Source of the DNA: JANNWF01 sp052390415
Lineage (GTDB): Bacteria > Pseudomonadota > Gammaproteobacteria > Xanthomonadales > Xanthomonadaceae
Direction: 5' to 3'
NCBI GenBank assembly: GCA_052390415.1
Contig: JBQTGY010000112.1
Coordinates: 1-14,038, forward strand
Length of the DNA stretch: 14,038 nt
Positions 8,949 to 14,038 of this stretch are shown here, one piece after another (position 1 is the first letter of the stretch; every line of letters starts with the position of its first letter). The notes beneath the pieces are model-generated. The model did no database searches, was not told the origin of the DNA, and was given only the letters and a program-made list of their open reading frames with translations. The position numbers and the translations under genes are program-made.

Positions 8949-8975
8949 ATTGTTGTAGAACAATTGTTGTTGAAC
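8949..8975. repeat. 14-bp-period tandem repeat in the rne leader region
   Basis: ATTGTTGTAGAAC (8949-8961) and ATTGTTGTTGAAC (8963-8975) are direct repeats with one mismatch and one intervening base. The junction also makes the perfect palindrome AACAATTGTT (8959-8968). In the rne sense direction the RNA would read GUUCAACAACAAU-U-GUUCUACAACAAU, an unusually AU-rich island in a GC-rich region, 156 nt before the rne start codon. Confidence 0.7.
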
Positions 8976-9159
8976 CGGAAAGCGCAACTGCGCAGTCTCG
9001 GCCTCCATGCCGGGACCAAAACTTCAAAGGTCTCCGTGCGAAGACATCTGACCGCACACTTCGAACATCAGCGGTTACCATGGTGCCCATGGGAAAGATC
9101 GCTCAGATGGCCGGGGTGTGTAGTTCCCGTCGCCCGCTCAATCGTGCAAGACGCTCTCG

Positions 9160-9192
9160 AATCCGCGGATTGGTCACCGATCAGTTGATCGG
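9160..9192. promoter_or_regulatory. Adjacent palindromes upstream of rluC/rne
   Basis: AATCCGCGGATT (9160-9171) is a perfect 12-bp palindrome. Five bases later CCGATCAGTTGATCGG (9177-9192) is a perfect palindrome with 7-bp arms and a 2-bp centre. The centres are about 19 bp apart, close to two helical turns. Loops this short favour protein-binding DNA sites over RNA hairpins. No regulator can be named. Confidence 0.4.
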
Positions 9193-9356
9193 ATGGCACC
9201 CGGGTTCGCCACCACCGCTGGATCAGGGAGATTCTCCCCGACCACAACCGCGCGCTGGAAAAGTGCGCCTGTTGGATGCGGTGTGCGTCCTAAGCTTTTG
9301 AGCGAACAACAAAATTGGGACGTTGATCGCCCGCGAAGTGTAGCAAGCAGGTAAGC

Positions 9357-10337
9357 ATGGCGGCAATCAAGGGAACCAACGCGACTTCGACAGCAGTTTC
9401 TCAGGGCGTCCGAACTGTCACCATTGACGGTGAACGGGCCGGGCAACGGCTGGATAACTTCCTGCTCGGCCAGTTCAAGGGTGCGCCGCGTTCCCTCATT
9501 TATCGACTGCTGCGCACGGGGCAGGTCCGCATAAACGGCAAGCGGGTCAAACCCGACCGTCGTTTGGAAGAAAACGATCAGGTTCGGCTGCCGCCCGTTC
9601 GACTGGATGCGCCCGCCGATCATGGCAGCCCGCATCCGGCCCTGCTTGCGCAGATCGAGGCGAGCATCGTGTTTGAAGATCGAGCCTTGCTGGTGCTCGA
9701 CAAACCTAGTGGCATTGCGAGCCATGGCGGCAGCGGAATCGGTTTTGGCGCGATCGAATTAATGCGCGCACTGCGCCCCAAGGACAGTTTGGAGCTGGTG
9801 CATCGGCTGGATCGCGATACCTCGGGCATCCTGGTTTTGGCCAAAAAGCGCTCTGCCTTGACCGAACTGCAAGCCTTGATCCGCGCCGGCAAGCTGGAGA
9901 AACGCTATCTCGCCTTGCTGGTCGGGCAGATGGGAAAACCGCTGATCCACGTCGATGCACCGCTGGAAAAATTTGTCCTGCAAGGCGGCGAACGCATGGT
10001 GCGGGTATTGCCAAGCGGCAAGGCCTCACTCAGTCATTTCAAGCAGATCGAACGCCTTCCTGCTTACACATACGCCGAGATCAAGATCGATACCGGCCGC
10101 ACCCACCAGATTCGTGTGCATGGCGCGCATATCGGTCATCCGGTCGCGGGTGACGAAAAATACGGCGACAAGGCGGCCAATCAAGCGCTGAAATCAGTTG
10201 GATTGCAACGCTTGTTTCTGCATGCCGCTTCGCTCAAGTTCGCGTTGAAGGATGGTGCCGAGCCGTATCTGTTGAGCACGCCGCTGCCAGCGGCTTTGAA
10301 AGTGGTGATTGATCGGCTGGGGGCGGCGAGTCGCTAA
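9357..10337 (+). CDS. rluC: 23S rRNA pseudouridine synthase RluC
   Basis: This RluA-family enzyme isomerises uridines in 23S rRNA. RluC acts on positions 955, 2504 and 2580 (E. coli numbering) near the peptidyl-transferase centre. The 326-residue protein has an N-terminal S4 RNA-binding domain (about 27-85; RLDNFLLGQFKGAPRSLIYR) and a catalytic domain with ELVHRLDRDTSGILVLAKK. The nucleophile is D152 within HRLDRDTSG (149-157). The GRTHQIRVH motif lies at 247-255. It is divergent from rne, as in E. coli, which favours RluC over RluD. The ATG at 9357 is preceded by AGG with 5-nt spacing. The first 18 residues are poorly conserved in appearance, but no better start is visible. Confidence 0.94.
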   Translation: MAAIKGTNATSTAVSQGVRTVTIDGERAGQRLDNFLLGQFKGAPRSLIYRLLRTGQVRINGKRVKPDRRLEENDQVRLPPVRLDAPADHGSPHPALLAQIEASIVFEDRALLVLDKPSGIASHGGSGIGFGAIELMRALRPKDSLELVHRLDRDTSGILVLAKKRSALTELQALIRAGKLEKRYLALLVGQMGKPLIHVDAPLEKFVLQGGERMVRVLPSGKASLSHFKQIERLPAYTYAEIKIDTGRTHQIRVHGAHIGHPVAGDEKYGDKAANQALKSVGLQRLFLHAASLKFALKDGAEPYLLSTPLPAALKVVIDRLGAASR

Positions 10338-10341
10338 AGTT

Positions 10342-10367
10342 GACCCGTTTGTTGAGGAACAACGGTC
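10342..10367 (+). terminator. Hairpin just after rluC, possible terminator
   Basis: GACC-c-GTT-t-GTT (10342-10353) pairs with AAC-AAC-GGTC (10358-10367) over a GAGG loop, giving ten base pairs with two single-base bulges. It begins 5 bp after the rluC stop. There is no T-run, so intrinsic termination is uncertain. Confidence 0.4.
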
Positions 10368-10380
10368 AGTATCGATCGCG

Positions 10381-10492
10381 CCCCTTCTCCCCTGGGATCG
10401 AAGTCGCGGCGAGCGACTGAGGGTGACGCAAAGCGCCGGATGAGGGTTCGAGGTGGCCTTGAAGTTCCAACCCCTCTCCCGAGGGGAGACGG
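10381..10492. repeat. Degenerate dispersed repeat with C/T-rich hairpin ends
   Basis: This non-coding block begins with CCCCTTCTCCCC, contains AGTCGC-GGCGA-GCGACT (10402-10418) and GCGCCGGATGAGGG (10433-10446), and ends with the hairpin CCCCTC-TCCC-GAGGGG (10471-10486). Blocks with C/T-rich hairpin ends, a GCCGGATGAGGG core and a GGTGGCC motif recur between genes in xanthomonads and some other proteobacteria. I recognise the style from memory, and this copy looks decayed. It lies between the convergent rluC and the small minus-strand membrane gene. Confidence 0.5.
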
Positions 10493-10546
10493 GCTCAACA
10501 GCTGAGCTTCACTGCCAATCAGGTGGCAATCTGCGCCGCGCCAACT

Positions 10547-10921
10547 TCAGAGGTCATCCAAAAATCGGTCGGTGAAAACGTCGGTTTTGCCGTCGTTGTT
10601 GATGTCAGTCACGCCCCGAGCGCGAAGCTTGGCCAGAAACGCACGGTAGTAAAAGTAGCGCACGACATAGCCTGCCGCGATTGCCAAAATACCAACAGCG
10701 CAGAACACGACGACAGACACGTTCGTCGCGTTGGCCCCCATGAACTTTGGCACTTCGACGCTGCCCAAGCGAAACGATTCAAGCCAGCCAAATTGGATCG
10801 CGCGAGTTAGCGCTATCGTTCCGAAGATGATGAAGATTGACGAGAAGGCGAAGAAATGTAGCAGCGCCGCTCGCAGCGTAGCAAAAGCCAAGATGAAGGC
10901 AGACGGGGGCGAAGGGGACAT
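10547..10921 (-). CDS. Small two-helix membrane protein with an EF-hand-like C-terminal loop
   Basis: I do not recognise this protein of 124 residues (counting from the ATG at 10921; a GTG at 10939 would add six). Two hydrophobic segments are visible: about 8-39 (AFILAFATLRAALLHFFAFSS onward) and about 67-90 (NVSVVVFCAVGILAIAAGY). A basic stretch with several Arg and Lys follows. The C-terminus carries DINNDGKTDVFTD, where Asp/Asn fall at loop positions 1, 3, 5 and 9 as in calcium-binding EF-hand or dockerin-type loops. Only one loop is present. The basic residues between helix 2 and the loop suggest the tail is cytoplasmic. No good Shine-Dalgarno is visible. It starts 34-52 bp after the phhB stop on the same strand and may be co-transcribed with it. 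Confidence 0.6.
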   Translation of the reverse strand: MSPSPPSAFILAFATLRAALLHFFAFSSIFIIFGTIALTRAIQFGWLESFRLGSVEVPKFMGANATNVSVVVFCAVGILAIAAGYVVRYFYYRAFLAKLRARGVTDINNDGKTDVFTDRFLDDL

Positions 10922-10973
10922 GCGATTGTTGGTCAGCACCGGATTTGCCGAGGCGAGTCCTCAGCACATTCGA

Positions 10974-11315
10974 TCATTCGTTAAACAGCCGCTCCGCCTT
11001 CGCTGCACAAATCAAATCATTGGCTGTCAACCCACCCGCATCGTGCGTTGAGTAGCGCACCACGCAGCGGTTGTAATGCACGCTCAGATCCGGGTGATGG
11101 TCCTGACTGTGGGCAACGTAAGCCAGCGCGTTGACGAAAGCCAAGGTCCGATAATAATCGTCGAAGTGGAAGGTCTTGACCAAGGCTTGGCACTCTTCAG
11201 CCAATTCCCAGCCAGGCAACTGCGGCATCGCCTTGGCGATCACATCGAGCGGTAGTTGGCTGGCGACGCCGCTCAAGGGGCGGCATTGCTGGTCGGCGAG
11301 GGCAGGCGCATCCAT
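10974..11315 (-). CDS. phhB: Pterin-4a-carbinolamine dehydratase
   Basis: This enzyme dehydrates 4a-hydroxytetrahydrobiopterin (carbinolamine) during recycling of the pterin cofactor used by phenylalanine hydroxylase. Family members also appear next to molybdopterin or unrelated genes. The 113-residue length is normal. The signature is clear: WELAEECQALVKTFHFDDYYRTLAFVNALAYVA is followed by QDHHPDLSVHYNRCVVRYSTHDAGGLT, with H73, H74, P75 and H91-D92 matching the conserved active-site region. Phenylalanine hydroxylase is not in the window, so the partner enzyme must be elsewhere or the protein serves another pterin. The ATG at 11315 lacks a strong ribosome site. A TATACT -10 candidate lies about 30 bp upstream in the gap shared with divergent nfuA. 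Confidence 0.93.
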   Translation of the reverse strand: MDAPALADQQCRPLSGVASQLPLDVIAKAMPQLPGWELAEECQALVKTFHFDDYYRTLAFVNALAYVAHSQDHHPDLSVHYNRCVVRYSTHDAGGLTANDLICAAKAERLFNE

Positions 11316-11344
11316 TCGGAAAGCTCGTGTTCAGCGGGGAGGCG

Positions 11345-11363
11345 AGTATAGAACGCCATTCTA
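11345..11363. promoter_or_regulatory. Candidate divergent promoter core with 5-5-5 inverted repeat
   Basis: The 113-bp nfuA/phhB gap contains AGTATA (11345-11350), which is TATACT on the minus strand and a good -10 for phhB. Overlapping it is TAGAA (11349-11353), CGCCA, TTCTA (11359-11363), a perfect inverted repeat. No convincing -35 was found for either direction. A similar GCGAAGTATA context occurs before the cytochrome genes. Confidence 0.3.
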
Positions 11364-11428
11364 ATGACTCGCTGCGTACACTTCGCCCGCTTCCCCACTT
11401 TTCAGCCAGACCAAGCAGCTCATCACCC

Positions 11429-12019
11429 ATGATCCAGATTTCCGAAGCCGCGCAATCCTATTTCCGTGGGCTCATTGCTCAGCAAGACGATGCCATCGGC
11501 ATTCGCCTGACGGCCATGCGGCCGGGCACGCCCACCGCGGATGCGCGGCTGGAGTTTTGCGACGTCGATGATCTGTTGGGCGACGAATGGGCGCTTGATT
11601 GCGATGGCTTCACGCTTTACGTCGATGGCGCCAGCGTGCCCTATCTGGACGCCGCTGAGCTAGATTTCAGTCGTAATGAGACCGGCGGCCAGGTGACCGT
11701 GCGCGCCCCACACATCAAGGGTGTTGCCCCCAATGCCGACGCCAGCGTGATCGAGCGCATTCGCCATGTGTTGGAGAGCGAATTCAACCCGCAGTTGGCT
11801 TCGCATGGCGGCCGCGTCGCGTTGGAGCAGTTCACCGCCGAAGGTACTGCGGTGCTGCGGTTTGGTGGTGGCTGCCATGGCTGCGGCATGGTCGATGTGA
11901 CCCTGAAACAGGGTGTCGAAAAAACGTTGAAGGCGCGGGTTCCGGAAGTCACCGCGGTGGCCGACGCGACAGATCATGAGTCTGGCACCGCGCCCTACTA
12001 CAAGCGTGCGGGCGGCTGA
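11429..12019 (+). CDS. nfuA: Fe-S biogenesis carrier protein NfuA
   Basis: NfuA carries [4Fe-4S] clusters to apo-targets, including radical-SAM enzymes such as lipoyl synthase. I start it at ATG 11429 (196 aa) because MIQISEAAQSYF aligns with the E. coli NfuA start MIRISDAAQ; the upstream in-frame ATG at 11327 adds an unconserved leader crossing the promoter gap. An N-terminal degenerate A-type domain (about 1-95, lacking the three A-type cysteines) is followed by the Nfu domain (about 105-180). The Nfu domain contains NPQLASHGGRV and GGCHGCGMVDVTLK, whose C149 and C152 bridge the cluster between two subunits. The C-terminus APYYKRAGG recalls the E. coli ending HSYY. It is divergent from phhB and followed after 9 bp by an unrecognised envelope protein gene. 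Confidence 0.96.
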   Translation: MIQISEAAQSYFRGLIAQQDDAIGIRLTAMRPGTPTADARLEFCDVDDLLGDEWALDCDGFTLYVDGASVPYLDAAELDFSRNETGGQVTVRAPHIKGVAPNADASVIERIRHVLESEFNPQLASHGGRVALEQFTAEGTAVLRFGGGCHGCGMVDVTLKQGVEKTLKARVPEVTAVADATDHESGTAPYYKRAGG

Positions 12020-12028
12020 AGCAAGCCG

Positions 12029-12949
12029 ATGCTTGTCAGCGCTGGGCGTGGGCCAAATTCGGCAGTTCGCGTAGAGACCCCGTTTGATCCGCTGACCATT
12101 GCGACGTTTGAGTTCTCGCCTGCAGCAACGAATCAAGCGAGGTTTCGTTTTTCAGCGCCGCTGGTTTTGGCCATGGTCTGGGCTGCACATGTCTGCGTGT
12201 GGGTGTGGTTGGATCGTCGCGCCCAGCCCGAACCGGCCACGCCGCCCACGGGGCGGATTGAGGTCGTGCTGATTCAAGCACCACCACCACCGATGATTGC
12301 GCCGCCCGCCAGACCTGCGGCTGCGCAGCCATTGCGTCCTTCGCAGGTCCCGAGGGTTCGCCCGCAGAATCGCGAGCAAACCGCTACGACAGCCGTGTTG
12401 CTTGACGCCGAACCGACTCCCGCGCCCAAGCTATTCGCACCGGATGGTTCGTTGATTGGTATCGAAGCGCAGGTGCAAGCCTTGGATGAGCGAGCCTCTG
12501 CGCGGGCCAGCTTTGACTACCAGATCGCGGGTGTTGCCGAAGCCGAAGGCGCTTTTGATTTGCCGCAGGCCATGGAGGTGAATCCGACCCGCTTCGACAA
12601 GTATTGGAAACCCGACGCCAATCTCCTTGACGAGATGTTGGAGCGTGCCGTCAAGGCCAGTACCTTGTCGGTCAGCGTGCCGGTGCCCGGCATGGCCGGT
12701 TATCGCATTCACTGTGCAGTGGTGGTCATCGCAGCCACCGGTGGCTGCGGAATGAGCGAGCCAAAAGAGGCCGTCTACGACATCGACGATCCGAACACCC
12801 TGAGTGCCGAAGAGGCGAAAGCCTGCGATGTGTTGTGGGAACGGATTACCACAGCGGACTCACAAGCGGCACACCGCCGCGACCGCAGCGTTTACGAGAT
12901 GGGTTGTCGGTTGCCGCTGGCGGGTGCACCCAAGCCGGAGTTCCGATAG
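12029..12949 (+). CDS. Unrecognised single-pass, proline-rich envelope protein
   Basis: This 306-residue protein has about 40 cytoplasmic residues, one hydrophobic segment (about 42-61, SAPLVLAMVWAAHVCVWVWL) and a large presumed periplasmic part. That part opens with RIEVVLIQAPPPP (76-88) and a Pro/Ala/Arg-rich stretch to about 133. A short TM followed by IEVVL and a proline-rich spacer is the layout of TonB/TolA-like proteins, but no TonB C-terminal domain is recognisable. The C-terminal part (about 150-306) is more globular: it includes NPTRFDKYWKPDANLLDEML and four cysteines (C229, C240, C266, C293) that could form two disulfides. It starts 9 bp after nfuA, suggesting co-transcription. The start ATG at 12029 lacks a strong ribosome site, so the true N-terminus is uncertain. 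Confidence 0.75.
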   Translation: MLVSAGRGPNSAVRVETPFDPLTIATFEFSPAATNQARFRFSAPLVLAMVWAAHVCVWVWLDRRAQPEPATPPTGRIEVVLIQAPPPPMIAPPARPAAAQPLRPSQVPRVRPQNREQTATTAVLLDAEPTPAPKLFAPDGSLIGIEAQVQALDERASARASFDYQIAGVAEAEGAFDLPQAMEVNPTRFDKYWKPDANLLDEMLERAVKASTLSVSVPVPGMAGYRIHCAVVVIAATGGCGMSEPKEAVYDIDDPNTLSAEEAKACDVLWERITTADSQAAHRRDRSVYEMGCRLPLAGAPKPEFR

Positions 12950-13144
12950 CGCACAGGCAGCTGATGCCAATGCAGGTATCGCTCTCTCACCCATTCGTCC
13001 TGCCGGCCCTTCGCCGCAACCCTTGGCCAGCCTGCGACGCCACCGCCGTCAACTTAGCCCGTCGCCGAGACGATGGCGACTCAAGTGATCGTTTGCCAAG
13101 CAAGCCAGAACAGCCAGCGCGCTTTTCCGGGCGCGAGCAATTGC

Positions 13145-13480
13145 CTACTTGATGTGGCTCAAATCGTCCAGCGGACCGCTCTGCGAAGCGTAAAACGCGG
13201 CGAGATCGTTGATGTCCTCGTCTGTCAGCGTGCCGGCAAAGCCAGCCATGATGACATTGGCGCGCGCACCGCTCTTGTAGTCATGCAGCGACTTGGCAAG
13301 GTAGTCCGCGTATTGCCCGGCGATGCGCGGGTACTGACCATCACCGGTTCCATTGCCATCCGTGCCGTGACAGGCCTGACACACTTGCGACTTGGTCTTG
13401 CCGGCTTCGACCGTGCCCTCAGCGATCGCCAAACTTGAAGTGGCCAGCAGGCAAAGCGAGGCGAGCAAACGCAGGCGCAT
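13145..13480 (-). CDS. Monohaem class I cytochrome c (c4/c553-like), second of a pair
   Basis: This is a 111-residue exported electron-transfer protein of the periplasm. The signal peptide MRLRLLASLCLLATSSLAIA is followed by EGTVEAG, with likely cleavage near residue 20. The haem site is CQACH (34-38), followed by GTDGNGTGDGQYPRIAGQ, typical of c4/c553 proteins. M78 in NVIMAGFAGTLTDEDI is the probable axial ligand. The start at 13480 is fixed by AGGAG with 8-nt spacing and by the signal peptide. An in-frame ATG at 13534 overlaps the upstream gene's stop but would put 18 polar residues before the signal. It lies 50 bp behind the other cytochrome gene. A terminal oxidase acceptor is likely but is not in the window. 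Confidence 0.92.
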   Translation of the reverse strand: MRLRLLASLCLLATSSLAIAEGTVEAGKTKSQVCQACHGTDGNGTGDGQYPRIAGQYADYLAKSLHDYKSGARANVIMAGFAGTLTDEDINDLAAFYASQSGPLDDLSHIK

Positions 13481-13530
13481 GGAGCGGACTCCTGAAGAAG
13501 TAATGACGTTGCCAATACCGTTATGCGAAA

Positions 13531-13860
13531 TCATGGCTGGCTACCGTCGATGCCAGCCAGGAATGTGGCGATATCGTCGATGTCTTCGGCGGTAAAGCTC
13601 TCGGCCTGCGCCCGCATGGTCGGGTGTTTGCGCTCGCCTTTTTGATATTCGGTCAGCGCGGCAATCAGATATTCGCGATTCTGGCCGGCAATTTTCGGCA
13701 CATGGTAGTGCGGATACACATTCTTGTAGCCCGGAATGCCGTGGCAACCCGTGCAGGTGTAGACCTTGTGCCGACCGGATTCAGCGTCGCCGGCGATGGC
13801 AGCGGGCGAAAAAAGCGCAAAACCGGCAAGTAGCGCTACGAGTCGAAAAAAAGGCGTCAT
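13531..13860 (-). CDS. Monohaem class I cytochrome c, first of a pair
   Basis: This is a 109-residue periplasmic cytochrome. The signal peptide MTPFFRLVALLAGFALFSPAAIA is followed by GDAESG (cleavage near 23). The haem-binding CTGCH lies at 36-40, and M82 in KHPTMRAQAESFTAEDID is the likely sixth ligand. The pattern VPKIAGQNREYLIAALTEYQKGERKHPTM is the c4/c553 module also seen in the next gene. The ATG at 13860 is chosen because GGAG lies 5 nt upstream and the signal peptide begins there; the longer in-frame reading to 13983 runs through the promoter. It differs from its neighbour in a HGIPGYKNVYPHYH insert after the haem motif. The two were probably derived by duplication or by splitting a dihaem c4 protein. 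Confidence 0.92.
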   Translation of the reverse strand: MTPFFRLVALLAGFALFSPAAIAGDAESGRHKVYTCTGCHGIPGYKNVYPHYHVPKIAGQNREYLIAALTEYQKGERKHPTMRAQAESFTAEDIDDIATFLAGIDGSQP

Positions 13861-13918
13861 GGTCACTCCGGAATCATTCAGATTCGCGCCGCAGCCGCAG
13901 ACTTTGCGCGAAAGGCGA

Positions 13919-13946
13919 AGTATAGCCAGCCAGCGCGGTCTGCCAC
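13919..13946 (-). promoter_or_regulatory. Probable sigma70 promoter of the cytochrome c pair
   Basis: On the minus strand a -10 TATACT (13924-13919) lies 16 bp from GTGGCA (13946-13941), which matches four of six bases of TTGACA. Transcription would begin near 13912, about 50 nt before the ATG at 13860. The -10 is good and the -35 is weak. Confidence 0.45.
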
Positions 13947-14038
13947 CAGCACATGCAACCTGCGAGCCCGTGCCTGCGTCCAATTCCGGTGCCGCACTTC
14001 AATGATTGCGCCTAGAGAGGTGCCATCACTGATTCGTC

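Larger units (their letters stand above)
8794..9356. promoter_or_regulatory. Divergent rne/rluC control region (563 bp)
   Basis: No credible gene lies here. In E. coli the rne-rluC intergenic region supplies a long structured rne leader through which RNase E limits its own mRNA, and this gap is long enough for the same. Visible on the minus strand is a GAGGAA ribosome site before rne. On the plus strand an AGG sits about 5 nt before the rluC ATG. Distinct internal structures are listed separately. I could not place -35/-10 elements confidently in either direction. Confidence 0.6.

Noticed and set aside
8894..9301. 135-residue plus-strand open frame in the rne/rluC gap
   Set aside because: The composition is Arg/Pro/Ser-rich without domain, and it runs across the palindromes and the expected rne leader. 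A real gene is not supported.
10523..10810. 95-residue plus-strand frame opposite the small membrane protein
   Set aside because: The minus-strand frame encodes two clear membrane helices and a coherent C-terminal loop, while this one shows no structure of its own.
11327..11428. Longer nfuA starting at ATG 11327
   Set aside because: The leader is Ser/Arg/Pro-rich, crosses the divergent promoter area and has no counterpart in E. coli NfuA.
13117..13135. GCGCGC / GCGCG hairpin in the 12950-13144 gap as a terminator
   Set aside because: The stem is only five base pairs with no T-tract on either strand, which is too weak to call.
13481..13534. N-terminal extension of the second cytochrome starting at an ATGA overlap with the first
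   Set aside because: The extension is polar and precedes a normal signal peptide, while the ATG at 13480 has a strong AGGAG with proper spacing.

Overview
The window reads as ordinary chromosome of a gammaproteobacterium, most likely of the Xanthomonadales/Lysobacterales. This placement is inferred from the moderately high GC content, the MurL/MurD2 peptidoglycan pair known from Xanthomonas, a LysA of the type seen in xanthomonad LysC-LysA fusions, and the divergent rne/rluC pair seen in other gammaproteobacteria. I see no prophage, plasmid, transposase, CRISPR array, tRNA or rRNA.

Bases 2-4185 (+) form a tightly packed, translationally coupled operon. It holds the 3' part of lysA (diaminopimelate decarboxylase, cut by the window edge), a small four-helix membrane protein of unknown function, murL (UDP-MurNAc-L-Ala-L-Glu epimerase) and murD2 (UDP-MurNAc-L-Ala:L-Glu ligase). 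The junctions are ATGA, ATGA and a 20-bp overlap. MurD2 and MurL together install D-Glu in the peptidoglycan stem by adding L-Glu first and epimerising it on the nucleotide, in place of the usual MurI plus MurD route. LysA draws on the same diaminopimelate pool used for the next stem residue.

Bases 4186-4467 are intergenic. They hold a REPIN-like pair of inverted GTAG-headed repeats, a 7-4-7 palindrome and two short hairpins. They are followed by a GacA/UvrY-type response regulator (4468-5130, +).

Bases 5131-5262 separate this regulator from the convergent rne gene (5263-8793, -), which encodes a 1176-residue RNase E. Its catalytic half is well conserved. Its long low-complexity tail carries a candidate membrane helix, Asp-Arg pentapeptide repeats and Arg-rich blocks. 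The 563-bp gap 8794-9356 is the divergent control region for rne and rluC. It contains a 14-bp-period tandem repeat and a cluster of palindromes, but no promoter I can call firmly.

rluC (9357-10337, +; 23S rRNA pseudouridine synthase) is followed by a hairpin and a degenerate dispersed repeat (10381-10492). On the minus strand come phhB (pterin-4a-carbinolamine dehydratase) and, downstream of it, a small two-helix membrane protein ending in an EF-hand-like loop. Divergent from phhB is nfuA (Fe-S carrier, +), followed after 9 bp by an unrecognised single-pass, proline-rich envelope protein. Bases 12950-13144 form a convergent gap where only a weak 5-bp hairpin is visible. The window ends with two adjacent monohaem cytochrome c genes on the minus strand, which look like the separated halves of a c4-type dihaem protein, behind a plausible sigma70 promoter at 13919-13946.

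Most of this is housekeeping. The least ordinary parts are the MurL/MurD2 operon with its unknown membrane protein, the rne leader and tail, and the REPIN-like element.
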